A DNA stretch of 64,000 bases from Albugo candida (GCA_905220665.1 CAJNAR010000154.1:372001-436000), one strand, 5' to 3'. Positions 1 through 11,400 are shown, counted from the stretch's first letter. Notes: generated by a model not told the origin, from the sequence alone. A program made the numbers and translations.

Positions 1-132
1 TTGTATATGCGTTAATCGCTTACATTACGACCACATCTCAACGAATCAAAACAAAATTTCGCACTGTGTCAAGATCAACAAGGAAGCGTACTTATTTGGA
101 TCAAACGATACTTTATCCTCCGCACATATCCA

Positions 133-699
133 ATGGAAATTGCCGTAAATGTTCGCGATTTTCTCGTCGGAATGAAGGAGACGATAACGACCAGCGAAGA
201 GGAAATGCTCAGCAATCTACAGGACCTACATGAGCAATTCACAGAAATTATGAACGGCTTTGAAGATCAAGTTTCTGCACACGCACTTAGCATGAGTCCG
301 GAAGCGCGAATTGTTGCACACGAGTTACGTGTTCGAATGTATCAAGACTGGCGAGCCAAATTAACCGAATATGTGTTTCTAACCGCATCTTCCGAAGACG
401 TGTCGAATGAAGACGCAGACAATGCAGAAAAAGTAGAGGAAAAAGAATCACAATACCAGCGCGACTCGCTCATGAGCAGTATCAAGGATAGGCTAGAATT
501 ATTTCAATCGGTTGTGAACGACTACATTCAAGTGAGCACGCAGGTCCGAACCAAACGACCCATTCTGGCCCCCGCAGTATCGAGTCCTACTTCGATGAAC
601 AAACGCCCGCTTGATTCAGATGTATCTGATTTCGAATCGGATTCCTTCATTTTCGAAATCCCTCATTTTTTATGTGGTCCCACCTTGAATAGTGTGTAG
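133..699 (+). CDS. hypothetical acidic protein, 188 aa
   Basis: An uninterrupted frame from an ATG to a stop. The product is rich in Glu, Asp, Ser and Gln and looks largely helical in its first 140 residues (heptad-like leucines), with acidic patches near residues 95-110 and 160-172. There is no signal peptide or membrane segment. I do not recognise the family. The last 15 residues, after a Phe-rich stretch, may be an artefact of reading through an intron, since local genes carry introns of about 50 bp, but I see no clear donor there. The gene could also start left of the window. Downstream, bases 700-1517 hold no gene I can support. Confidence 0.55.
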   Translation: MEIAVNVRDFLVGMKETITTSEEEMLSNLQDLHEQFTEIMNGFEDQVSAHALSMSPEARIVAHELRVRMYQDWRAKLTEYVFLTASSEDVSNEDADNAEKVEEKESQYQRDSLMSSIKDRLELFQSVVNDYIQVSTQVRTKRPILAPAVSSPTSMNKRPLDSDVSDFESDSFIFEIPHFLCGPTLNSV

Positions 700-1517
700 C
701 CGAAAGATGAATCATAATAGTGTGAGATTTCCAAAGTACGAATTGATTGAATGAAACGATCTAGATTTCTCGTGCACGCTGTAGCACTTGCTTTTTGCTT
801 TGCCCTTGAAAAGAAAGAATGACACGTGCGATGAAAAGACAACAAACGCCACTGATTCGATATTTTGTGTGAGAAAATTGAGGAAAGGACAGACTCACCG
901 TTAGGAGTGAGTGTGAAATTTACGGAGAAGTGTGGGTATTGCACGAAAAGCGCTCTAACGCTAGCTACATAACCTAAGTACGATGTCATGGAGGTACACT
1001 TGGATGTAAATATTCATAAGGAAGAAGACCGAATATTGTGTTTTGTATGGCTATAAACAAGAAGCGCGTCTTGGATAGCAGACATGCGGTTGGTTGTTTT
1101 GTTACATTTGTGCGTACATAAAACATTTTAGGTACCCTCCCTGTATTTATAAATAACAATATTGAAACATGCAGTCACTAGTCAATGACTCAACACTGTA
1201 ATTTACCGTGCAGGGAACGCTTGACATCTAAAACCATCTACACGGGTCCAATTCACTCTGCATCGATGCCGTAAGTCACTTCGCACTGATTGCAATATAA
1301 CGTCTTAACGGTATAGACAACAGCGATGTAAAGAAATTACAACTTGCGTGCTGTAGGGTCAATAACCCTCTATCTCAATAGTGCGCGGGCCCATTTCACC
1401 ATATACTGTGATTCATACTATACCCTGTTCCACACGGGTAGAGCATCGAGCAGTCAGGTGTTATGAGCTGAATAGAATTCATTACGGTATTTGTTTCGTC
1501 ACGAAACAATTGTTTAG
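700..1517. other. gap without recognisable gene
   Basis: No frame here has codon structure, domain or splice pattern that I can support. It separates the hypothetical gene on the left from the two-exon gene on the right and presumably includes the promoter of the latter. Confidence 0.5.
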
Positions 1518-2589
1518 ATGGGAGTGCGTGATGGCTCTCGAGCATGCAATTCAATTCAACAGCACGAACCGAAGCAGCGGAAAGGAAACTACGTAGCCAA
1601 TATCGATCCGAAGAAAAATCTATTCAGCAAGTCCTGTTCGTTACCAGCCGATATCACCGACTTATCTTCCGAAGAACGTGGTCTCGATTTACAGCAACTT
1701 GACAAAGACGTAATAATCACTCATGGTGACAACACAAAGCGTAAAATACGTAGTCATCGTCGTTCCGTATCGTTTACTAGCGCAGAAATTATCGAATTCG
1801 AACCAACATTCCATACTGCAACAGTAGCATCTTATGGTGTAACTATCGGACTTTCTCACAAAGTTCGATGTCGTGCACATTATCGCATTGACATTTGGGA
1901 AGATCAACGTTTTGAAAAGTAAGTTCGTTACCGTTTCGCTCTTGTTTTGCTGACTCGAGCATAGTCGTATAGACCGTCAAGAGTACATGGAGCGTGGTTA
2001 TTTGGAGCCTCAAGAACGAATCGATATATTACAAAACTGCGGAGTCGAGATCGGTCTTCTGGAGGCTCTATCTTTCGACGAGGATTGGAGCCCTGAGAAT
2101 GTCGATTCTGTTTATCAACAGGAACTCGCGGATATACCGCTACTCGAATATGATGAAGCTGCCAGCTCGGAAGATGATGAATATGATTACCGAGAAGAAG
2201 TGGCACATGAATTGTCAGGCGAGTGGGCACATGAAGTTTTAGTCGAACTTGATAAGAAATCAACCCATGCATCGACGCATGAATTGGTGAATCAATCGAC
2301 GCATGAATTGGTGAATGAATCGACGCATGAATTCGTGGATGAATCGACGCATGAATTGGTGAGTGAATCGACGCATGAATTGGTGAATCAATCGACGCAT
2401 GAATCGGAGAATGAATTGAATGCTCGATGTCAATCCGATGACAGGAGTCTGGTTCGTACACTACCACATTTTGGAATTACTGATAGACATATGGAATCCT
2501 CTTGTCGTGATTATGGCATCCATTATGTAAACTCATGGTACCATTCATACAACCTTTCTGTCGAAACAGATTTGTTGCTTGTGTTATGA
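1518..2589 (+). CDS. two-exon hypothetical gene, internal minisatellite
   Basis: Exons 1518-1918 and 1965-2589, joined by a 46-bp GT-AG intron (GTAAGT...CATAG). Splicing keeps phase and creates the continuous segment ENRIDRQEYMERGYLEP, which neither exon frame gives alone, so the intron is well supported. The product is about 341 aa. Exon 1 has a conserved-looking block (SVSFTSAEIIEFEPT...TATVASYGV) and exon 2 starts with YLEPQERIDIL, a pattern I associate with an uncharacterised oomycete family (recall only). Residues about 230-280 are six 8-residue repeats of the type STHELVNQ, encoded by a 24-bp minisatellite. There is no signal peptide or membrane segment. A partial second copy lies at 4.41-5.24 kb. 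The ATG at 1518 is the first in frame with exon 1, but upstream exons cannot be excluded. Confidence 0.65.
2272..2415 (+). repeat. 24-bp minisatellite inside coding exon
   Basis: Six head-to-tail units of the form TCGACGCATGAATTGGTGAA plus 4 bases, starting at 2272, 2296, 2320, 2344, 2368 and 2392. The unit is a multiple of three, so changes in copy number keep the reading frame. The paralogous sequence at about 4970-5010 has only two shortened units. Confidence 0.9.
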
Positions 2590-2689
2590 AGCGATAATTA
2601 TATCATAAATGTATCATACTATTGTGTATTACAGAACCGTATACAATTGCTGATTAAACGCTATTTACCATATCTTATCGTGACCTCCC

Positions 2690-3090
2690 AAATATAACCA
2701 AGCGAGATCAGCCTGATCATAATGATTATTGTAGATTGAACTTGGGAGATCACAGAAATATGGGACTGTTACGTAGATCTCACAGTATTCGACAAAGCAT
2801 GTGTGCTACACAACGGTGAGCTAATGTGATCTGTGATCCATTCGACCGACAAATTCTCTTTTGGATAGCTAACCTAACCGAAAGGAGGACGCAGTAATAG
2901 CAACAATGCCATTTCAAGTTCGACCGATCATCCATTCTCTTCTACAGTATGTATTTAGCTGGTTGTTTTTGAGTCCTATAGATTTATACTTGAATGAAAG
3001 GTAGTGCTGTAGGGTATAGAGTGATCCTGCAAATAACATTCTCAGAGCACGAGCATCGGTCATAACGGGGCCTAAAGCGCGATACAGGGA
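2690..3090. repeat. dispersed repeat R3, copy 1
   Basis: Diverged copy of a segment also seen at about 12.99-13.44 kb and 49.81-50.20 kb. Shared landmarks are AGATTTATACTTGA(A/G)TGA, a CAGAGCACGAG(C/T)ATCG stretch and the surrounding order of short matches. In all three copies the repeat leads on its right into a minus-strand Cys-rich reading frame, so the unit looks like a duplicated gene with its 3' flank rather than a transposon. Confidence 0.6.
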
Positions 3091-3393
3091 TTAACTTGAA
3101 GAAAAACGTCGTGAGCAACGCGGTACTTGATACGAGACGAAGAGAAGGATTGGTCGAATATCTACGTTTATTAAACACCATAAGAACACGACCTGGTTTC
3201 CCGTGTTTGCAAGACGTTTACATCGGGTGAGAAGCTCACAGTTCGGAGGTTGGAAAGCTTTCGTACAAGGGCTCGATGTCGCACCGCAGTTTCTGAGTGA
3301 TGTCGCATGAAGAAAACCAGTATTCGTTTGATCGGTTGCCGTATAAAACAAAAAGATGATCATTGCGCCATATAAAATGTTGGAGGAAACCAT
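2984..3393 (-). CDS. small secreted Cys-rich protein, two exons
   Basis: Exons (minus strand) 3393-3193 and 3094-2984 with a 98-bp GT-AG intron in phase 0; product about 103 aa. The N-terminus MVSSNILYGAMIIFLFYTATD is a good signal peptide (hydrophobic core, small residues before the likely cleavage site near residue 20). The mature part has seven Cys, including C36, C43, C52 and C59 and a C-S-C...C cluster in exon 2. The exon 2 sequence RPRYDRCSCSENVICRITLY has a counterpart in the 50-kb copy (YHRYSCSANVLCGILY), which supports the splice model. It is a candidate apoplastic effector; no named family recognised. A longer unspliced frame (3573-3091) runs through the intron and is less likely. 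Confidence 0.55.
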
Positions 3394-3584
3394 CGCTGCT
3401 TGACTGTAGCTGGTAAATGTCAAACTGCACTGACTTTTGAAATTGAAAAATGAGATATTCAGGTACAGTGGAATACCAGCCAGGCAATGAAATATCAGAA
3501 TCTCTATAAATACAGTAATCAGATCAGTATCATCGAACCCAATTGTATGGAGTGGGTTGAATATTACCAACATTTCTACTTCCC

Positions 3585-3775
3585 ATTCACCTGACTTTTT
3601 TCGCCGCTTTTACTTTTCCTCTTGACTTTTCTTGTCGCTGTTCCCATTTCATCTGATCTTCCGATTCGCCTTTCCCTACCCATCTGACTTTCCTTGTCGC
3701 CTTTATCTTTCCACTTGACTTTTCATGCCATTTTTCTTTCTCACAGCAAGAGAGGGTGTTCCTAGAACAATTACT
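3585..3775. repeat. pyrimidine-rich imperfect tandem repeat
   Basis: Four to five diverged units containing the phrase CTGACTTTYCTTGTCGC. A short relic of the same phrase followed by CACAGCAAG also occurs at about 31255-31310, so both are traces of one older repeat. Confidence 0.5.
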
Positions 3776-3809
3776 TCAATATTTCATCTCCTTATAGGTT
3801 GATGCCTTT

Positions 3810-4410
3810 ACAATAACCTAAGTACCGATGTCAAGTCATGTACGCCTTCGAGTATTTTCCATGCGCGACGGATTTTCTGTTAGCTCGATCACGAATAGTA
3901 TTCGTCCTATCAATGTCCGATATTATTGAGCAAATGCTCCGATCAAAGTATTCGCTGCTATTGATCTTCACTTCGAAGGCTCTAACAAGATAGGCCAAGA
4001 TTCTGTTCCGATCGGATCTTCATATGCAAACGTTCAAATGGCTCAAGTCGGCAAATACAAAGCTCAAATTGTTTTCATGAAAGGTCCCATCCGTTTGAAT
4101 GACGCGAAGAAGAAAGAAGCTAACCAGAATCACACTGTAAGCTCTCAGAGCCGATCATATTATCATTTCTGGGGAATGCTTTCTCGAGTGCTTCCGGTAT
4201 TTGTCGTGTGCGCATTGTCAAAAAGATGCAAACATGAGATATCCGAACCTCACAAGATACGGCGCTCTTCATAGCCTATGAAAATCAGAAATACCAGTCA
4301 CGTCGTCCGTGCCATCAGAAACATCGTAAAGAAACGATCAAGGTACATCGGGAGGTACTTCGGGATATTGAGGTAGCTTAATCAACTACACATACATGTC
4401 GGAATGTAAG
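3810..4410. pseudogene. decayed duplicated segment, pair with 20.8-21.35 kb
   Basis: This stretch and 20795-21345 align over their length with many small differences. Landmarks include CATGAAAGG...GTTTG(A/T)ATGACGCG, GAGCAAATGCTCC(A/G)ATCAAAGT and ACTACACAT near the right end. The minus strand of the 20.8-kb copy reads as a plausible protein piece (IPSKTLIGAFAHKYYTLTGR...DRANKNEL) and the same strand here gives a matching but disrupted version (DRANRKS). Both are therefore remnants of one protein family on the minus strand. Function is unknown. Confidence 0.5.
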
Positions 4411-4412
4411 CT

Positions 4413-5240
4413 AGCCGTTTATAGACCGTGAAGAGTACATGGCGCGTGGTGGGGTCCGCCCCAGCTCAGTCGGTTAAGTACTTGAGCGCACGGACCCCCT
4501 GCCGGAGGTCGTTAGTTCGATCCCCGGCAGTGTGGTCAGCGGTTTGAGCTCACCCAAGCAATAAGCCTTGGAAAATATCTGCCTCCCTAGGTTTGAAGTC
4601 AGACTTAAGTGAGAATCAAACGGTCAGGGGCACATGATAGGAAGGAAGGTAGTTAAAGAACTAGATAAACAGTGTAATGAAATCCTTGACAAAGTACATG
4701 GAGCGTGGTTATTTAGAGCCTCAAGAACGAATCGATATATTACAAAACTGCGGAATCGAGATTGGTGTTCTGGAGGCTCTATGTTTCGACGATGATTGGA
4801 GCCCGGAGAATGTGGATTCTGTTTATCAACAGGAACTCGCGGATATACCGCTACTCGAATATGATGAAGCTGCCAGCTCGGAAGATTTTGAAAATGATTC
4901 CCGAGAAGAATTGTCCCATGACTCGTTAGACGAATGGACGCATGAAGTGGTGTCAACTTCAGAAAAGAAATCGACGCATGAATCGACGCATGAATTGGGA
5001 AATGAATTAGAGAATGAATTGAACGATCGATGTCGACCCGATATGAGAATTCTGGCTCGCATACCACCACACATGAAACCTCCGATAGATATATGGAATC
5101 CTCGTGTCATGATTATGGCATTCGTTGTGTGAATCCATGGTATAGTTCTTACAACCTTTCTGTAGAAACAGATTTGTTGCTTTTAAATGGATAATTATAT
5201 TATGTATAGTGTATTACAACTAAAGCAGAAGGGTGTACAA
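4413..5240 (+). pseudogene. broken paralog of the 1.5-2.6 kb gene (exon 2 only)
   Basis: From TATAGACCGTGAAGAG to about 5240 this copies exon 2 of the upstream gene at roughly 85-90 percent identity by eye. It lacks exon 1 and is fused on its left to the unrelated duplicated segment 3810-4410. Fifteen codons in, it is split by a SINE (4451-4692). After the SINE the frame is open for 151 codons starting at an ATG at 4677 that lies within the SINE tail (MKSLTKYMERGYLEP...), so a truncated protein could in principle be made. The minisatellite is reduced to two short units and the C-terminus differs. Confidence 0.75.
4451..4692 (+). mobile_element. tRNA-derived SINE with target-site duplication
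   Basis: A 242-bp insert flanked by near-perfect 17-bp direct repeats AGTACATGG(C/A)GCGTGGT at 4434-4450 and 4693-4709. The head looks like a tRNA: an A-box-like AGCTCAGTCGGTTAAG at about 4463 and a B box TAGTTCGATCC at about 4513, preceding CCGGCAG. The remaining part is an unrelated AT-richer body. It sits in the coding region of the broken paralog. The downstream paralog sequence resumes exactly after the second repeat, which confirms the boundaries. It is not a functional tRNA gene: no full cloverleaf can be drawn. Confidence 0.85.
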
Positions 5241-5279
5241 TTGCTCATTAAACGCTACCAAAGCATACCTAACGTGACC

Positions 5280-5846
5280 TCTCAAATATAAGACGAAGCT
5301 GAACGAAAGCAGTCAAAGGATGCGTACCATCATTCCAGTCAAATGGCAACTCGTAGCTTCGAAAAATAACTCTGTCGTGTTTACATCCTTTTATTTCTAT
5401 TCGTGTGACGCTTAAATCGAAGAGTAGGAGCTTATTCATTCAAATTGTTGAAAACAGGAGCTTCGATGTATACACAGAGACTCGTCGACATCTTAAGTGT
5501 CATGAAACGCTGCATGAGGTAGTAAAGATGAGATAGCGGTATATGATTGCATAACTTGACGCATAGAATGAGGATAGGCTATGCGTCGATCTGTAACTTG
5601 GATATTTTGACGTCCTTTCTATGGATTGTCAGTTCTTCATACCTTCTGAGTAAAAATGTTGCCACCTGATACAGCTTATGGGATTCTATCCTGTGAATGA
5701 GCGACAAATACGCGGAATGAAGCGAATAACTTCTATGCTGTGCTATTCAAAAAGTTGATTATTAAGGACTATAACAAGGTCGTATCGAATATCATGCGAC
5801 AAACGAAGTGGGAGTGTTACTCAGTATTTTGAGAGTGACGAGAGAG
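5280..5846. pseudogene. decayed duplicated segment, pair with 22.7-23.2 kb
   Basis: Matches 22700-23175 over several hundred bases in the same order and orientation: ATTCGTGTGAC, GAGC(T/G)TATTCATTC, GCTGCATGAGGTA.(C)AAAGATGA, TGATTGCATA, GACGTCCTT and (T/A)AAGGTCGTA. The minus strand of both copies carries a related protein piece (VCIRHEAPAVYDPNEYAP in one, LCVYIEAPVFNNLNE then a stop in the other). Together with 3810-4410 versus 20795-21345 it indicates an old duplication of a segment of about 2 kb. Confidence 0.5.
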
Positions 5847-5864
5847 ACTGAAGTAGAACGCCAC
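5847..5864 (+). repeat. LINE target-site duplication, left
   Basis: ACTGAAGTAGAACGCCAC, repeated exactly at 12981-12998 on the other side of the LINE. An unoccupied version (ACTGAAGTGGAACGCCACC) is present at about 49809-49827. Confidence 0.85.
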
Positions 5865-5954
5865 TTCTCATTTTGCCGGCTACTACGCAACCCGCCAAGT
5901 TAATACAAAACAACTCGAAAAACTACCTTTTCCAACTCTTTCCTTTCGAAAACA

Positions 5955-8470
5955 ATGGTCCAAGTCGACATATCGACACAACCAAGGGTGCTAGCGTCCA
6001 CTTGTAGTGACTTGGCAACCATCATGAGTCACCCTGTTTTGAGTGATTGCATGATTGTTGATGAGTCATCACCCCTGTGTGATGACGTGGAAAGTACCCC
6101 AACCCCCTGTGTGACGGTACATGTTAATACCGGTACTACCGGTGTAGGATGTGGTACCGGTGGTACATGCGGTACTGTCGTTGCCTCGTCACAGGGTGAC
6201 CAACAGGCAACTGCAACTGCAAGTGTGGACGACACCAAAGGTCCCACTTTGGCAGAAATAATCAAGTCGCAGGAGTCCTTACGTAAGGACCAGGCTAGAG
6301 CTCGGGCGAAATTTCGCGTGGAGCTCCCAAAGCCGAAAGCCTCGGATATCGAGGCTATCCTGCAGCTAAATGCTGATGGAGAGCACCCGGATTGGTCTGT
6401 TCTGTCTGCGAAATTGGAAGCAGCAAGACCTTTCCAAATCCGGAAAGCAACCTTCCCGATGGTCTTGGAGACGGGCCAGTCCACTCCAAATGGGAAAATC
6501 CTAACATCCCTGATGCGAGACCACGGTAATCCGGTTTTTGGAAGCCTACTGGAGAGCCGGTCAATCGCTCAGGTGTCGAAAATGCCTGGGGGCAACATTA
6601 GGGTGATGGTCACCACGGCGGATGCCTGCCAGCAGTTGGAGTGTCAGCCGGTGACTATCCTTGGGGAAAAGTACTTTTTTCGGGAGTTTGATACTCTTGA
6701 AACAAAGTACTACCTCGATGTGTTCGGTATGGGCGTGAAGGAAGAACGGAACAACATTCTCCGCGCTCTTCACAAACTCGGATGTCAAGTGGTTTATGAC
6801 ACCTTTCGCGAGACGATTCCCACTAAGGAAGTGGTGATGTCGACTTGGCGAGTTTACTTTGGCTATTTAATTTTTTTTTTTTGACGTGTCCGCAACAACT
6901 GGGTAGAGTTGGGAAAGTGATTGAACAAATCGTTTACGACAAGCAGCTCTATCCAGTACGGGGTAAGAACGCTCCTATTCCAACGGAACGACCACGTTTT
7001 GGCCAACGTGATCCTTAGTGCTTGGATTTGGGTGCTGCATTAGCCTCGGGAACCCGGCAACAGCCAAACGAAAACAAAAAGAACAACAACAACACAAAAC
7101 CACACACAATTCACACTCAACCTCAGAATCAAAAACAAGTAAGACCGCAACAAGAAAAACAAAAACAAACAACCACGCCAAAGACAGTCGCGGTGGTCCC
7201 AAAAAAGGTGGAGAAGCCAGTTCAAATTCAGGAATTAGAGACGAGGCGACCGGAGCGAAAACATTCCGATCAAATTTCGTTGGAGCTCAACAGTCCTCCC
7301 TCTATCTCACCACCAGGGTCACCAGACTTATCTCAGCCTACTCTCCCAATCCTCCAATTGAAAAGTCAATCATCTTCCCATCCCCGGGTGGAGAAGGATG
7401 GTGACACATACATGCAGTTGGCATGGACACGGGGAAACCGTAATCGGACTGAGCCGTTCGACCAAATGGTTTCCAATGCACCACCTCGTGCGCTCCCAAC
7501 GTTGGCGACTAGTAATTACTTTGCTGTGCTCGCAACAATGGAGGTGGAAGTCGAAGAAGTCCAGGCGGTTGCCAATCCGGCGCATGGCAACCGCATTCAA
7601 ATTATTCCCGTGAAAGCACGGATGCCAAAAGAGCTAGCCACTTCGAAAGAGGCGGCACACTTTTATAAGAAGCGTCATACAACGGTGGAAAAAGCAGAGC
7701 GACCAACTCGCATTGGTGAAATCGGAGAGCTCATGGAAATGGATTCCAAAAATGCACTCCACCAGCTTCGACCGGACAAGCTGGTTCAAGCCGATGCGTG
7801 CATCCCTCATGTGCGTCGGCTGGTACAATTTCGTACTACCCCGAACCAAATCATCCGGGCAGCATTAGATCATCCCATCACTATGCATGGGGTGCTTATT
7901 TCATGCATGGATTCGAAAGATCCTGAGTTGGACGAAGTAGCACATCTACTTCTGATCAATCGCGTTTTTGCAGCGCGCAATCTCGGTGAATATGTCACGT
8001 TTACGACGCGATGGAATCGCCACGTTGGTGGAAAAGTTCCCTCAAAGCGAGCTGTATTGTTCGAGAAAGTGATGCCGTGGTGGAAGTCAGTGCCGGACAC
8101 TGTTCACGGTGTGACTCGGGCGACCAAAGCGCTCGCATTATTGGAACTATTATTTATGTCTGCTGCCCCGACATTTTACACAAACCATCACTGGATCCAC
8201 TATCTCACCGATAGACCAGTGATTTGGATTCCGGGTCACCATTGTCGTTTACTCCCAATCAATGTGCTCATCTTGTTGTTACGCTCCGATGTGGGCATAA
8301 AATGTTGGTCTCAATGGTTTGGTGGGAAATGGCAGGGACTTCTCTGTGGCGATATCGGTGAGCTCTCAGTCAATCTCAGCTTTTTCCCAGAAGAGAAATC
8401 AACACTTCATCTTTCAAAAGAAGATGGTGAAATGAGGCTGATTGCCGGTCCACTTCAGCGTGAATGCTAA
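5955..8470 (+). pseudogene. LINE ORF1 protein, frameshifted
   Basis: The first part (5955-6884) is one frame. It ends just after a homopolymer run of T, where the continuation moves to the frame that is open from 7022 to 8470; a TAG lies just before 7020. The N-terminal part is Thr/Gly/Val-rich, the middle (about residues 90-300) looks like the nucleic-acid-binding core of oomycete LINE ORF1 proteins (TKYYLDVFGMG, FRETIP), then a Gln/Asn/Lys/Thr-rich low-complexity linker follows. The C-terminal part (about 7750-8370) contains paired Trp and Gly motifs (YLTDRPVIWIPGHHCRLLP). Role by family: binds LINE RNA. No clear zinc knuckle seen here. Confidence 0.75.
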
Positions 8471-11400
8471 GGGCTCCTCGATTATTTCAACGTGGAACAA
8501 TATCTCAGCACTCACGGTGAATGTCAATGGAATTCATAAAAATGGTCATCTTTTTATCGGCCACATTCTATCACAACACTCCATTTGTTTGTTCAAGAAA
8601 CCAAGTTTCGCGATCGCAGCCAACTGGACTCATTTCAGTTTTTATTATTTTCAAAAATGCACCACAAAATGTTTGTCAATGACCGCAACAGGGCTTTTCT
8701 CCATCCGACTGAAAACCGCAGTGGCGGCGTCATGAAAATCCTTCGTTCAGACTTTCCCGGTTAGTCAACAGCTGTAGAACTCACCGATCGAAGCATTCGA
8801 AATCGTTATTTGGTTTTGCTTCATATCATTCACGACGCACCGGTGTGTATTCACAATGTATATGCACCGGTCAAGGCCGAGGAACGAGTGGGTAAGAGTT
8901 ATTGCTTTCCAACACTTTCGAATCAACCGCAACACATATCTTATTTGGTGATTTCAACACACCACTCGATCCAGCTATCAATGCTTCGAGTGGAACAATT
9001 CGACACGAACCAAGTCGATTAGCGTGTTTGAAAATGGCTTTCACAGTTGGGTGTGGTAGACGCTTGGCGAATCCAATATCCGACTGAAAATGTGTTTACA
9101 GGACCATTAGCGCGCAAGAATCGACTTGATTACATCTGCATGTCGGAAGAGCTATTCAATATGGTATACCAAACCTCTGAGTATTTTCGTCCACGACGTG
9201 CGAGAGATCATCTGGCACAAAAAGTAACTTTTGCAAATCCAACTCAATCTCCGGGTTGAGGATATTTTAAATGTTCATTACGACTATTGAATATCCTAAA
9301 GCTGTCGAAGCAATCGAATTGGAAGCGATTCTGGTGCTCGAACAGTTACGGACAACTTCGAATCCCGGTAAAATGTGGGAATGTTGGAAGACGAAAATCA
9401 AGGAACAGCTTCAAAGCATTGAAAAAAAGGTTGCAAAAGATAGCCGACGTGATGTTGAGTCTAGCCGCGTGTTTTGGAAGTCGCAGCAGCTCGATATCGC
9501 ATTCAAGACAACAATGAGTCACGGTATTTTTACGAATCGAGTCTCCAACAATTTAAAATCTCAGTCGAAAACACCGCGAAATACAACCAAGATGAAAGCT
9601 TCGACCATCACGTGAAGCATATGGAGAACTCTTCCAAGCATTTATTCCGCCCTCCGGATAGTTCTTGTCGTCGCGTGCCGATCGAAAATGTTACAAAAAA
9701 ATGTGGTACCGTGACATCGAACCCGAGGGAGATTATTGACGAATTCAGAGATCATTGGGGTGGTGTCATGGGCTCTGTTTATAGCTCTGAGACCGACTCA
9801 AATGTTCCAAGTGAAAGAAAGCAAAAAAAGTTACTCGATTCGATTCAAGTTTCACTTGCCTCCGCAGAGCAAGACCGTCTCTCCACTCGTTTAAGTACGG
9901 CCGAGATGGCGGAAGCGATCAAGCACATGCGGAGTAGTTCTTCTCCAGGTATGGATGGACTACCAGCTGTATTTTATCAGCTTGATCCGGAAACGTTTGG
10001 CGTGTGTCTGAAGATCGTGTTCGAATATCAGCTGGAAAGAGGAATTTTACTTCGATCACAACGTCACTCAGCAATCACACTTTTATACAAAAAAGGATCA
10101 CGAGGTGATCCTGGCAACTATCGACCGATCGCACTGCTTTGCGTCGATGTAAAAGTACTTTCAAAAGTGTTGGCGTATCGATTGCAACGGTTTTTGCGTC
10201 GATGTAAAAGTACTTTCAAAAGTGTTGGCGTATCGATTGCAACGGTTTTTGCGAAAATTGATCCATCCAGATCAAAAAGCATTTGTGCGAGGAAGGTCGA
10301 TGCATCACCATATTCGACATCTAACCGACATTCAAGACTTGGTCACTCATCGTGGGGAGGAAGCTTATGCGACTTTTCTCGACTTTGAGAAGCTTATGAT
10401 CGAGTCAATTGGACGTACATGTTTCGCGTTTTGGAAAAAATTGGCGTTGGAAAAAATTTCATCGACTGGGTTCGTCTTTTGTACAATAACACAAAGGCGC
10501 AGTTGATGATTAATGGAAATATCACACCGTCCATAACACCACAACGTGGAGTGAAACAAGGGGATCCTCTCTCAGCATTACTTTTTCTGATGGCGATCGA
10601 ACCTTTGAGAAATTTATTTCGTCAACATGAAGAATATGGCATTTGGATTAATGGCACGACTGTCGCAACTGGATCATTTTTTGCGGACGATTCAACATTT
10701 CTTTCAGAGACACCAAATAGTCTTTTGACGCAACTCGAACTCGTCCAAGTCTATTGCGATGGATCGGGTGCGAAACTCAACTTGAGTAAATCATCCTTGC
10801 TCTCGTTGAATCGGACCAAGCCATGTCCACGTATTCCCAATTTGACCATAATGGGTCCGGAGGGTTCGGTCAAGTATTTGGGTATTCCGTTCGGCCAGAA
10901 ACCAACTCACTCGATGGTTATTTCAACTCTCGACAAGCGTTTTTACGATGGGTTTGGTGTATGGTTTCGACGAGCAAGACTGTTCGTGGTCGACTACTGG
11001 TTGGGCAGACGATGATTTTATCACGTTTGTGGAATTACACGATGCACGTGGACATACCAGCAATGACTATTCGACAGTGGCAACCGATATTAAATCGATT
11101 TGTGCTTGGTCGGAAACACAAAAAAGATTCAAAACATGTTCACCTGCTCAGCAAAGAGTTTTTATATCTTCGCCGACAAGATGGTGGACTACAAGTTCCT
11201 TTTTTGGTGGGACGACTAAAGCTACAACGTATTCAATTCCTTCAGCAATTCGCATCCGATGCGTCAACAATTATTCCTGCGAATTGGACAACAGCTTCGA
11301 CGGAATTATTACAACTTATCCAACCTTCCTTTGGACCACACAAGCCGATGGATATATTCACCATCGCACCAAATCGACATGGGAAAATGGTTCAATGGGA

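Noticed and set aside
1928..2467. Minus-strand frame of 179 codons rich in IHASIHSP-type repeats
   Set aside because: It is the antisense reading of the 24-bp minisatellite in the spliced plus-strand gene; the repeat keeps all frames open.
4455..4525. A tRNA gene
   Set aside because: Only A-box and B-box-like parts are present, no full cloverleaf, and the block is bounded by target duplications; it is the head of a SINE.
6029..6484. Minus-strand frame of 151 codons over LINE ORF1
   Set aside because: Antisense shadow of ORF1; no ATG context or domain of its own.
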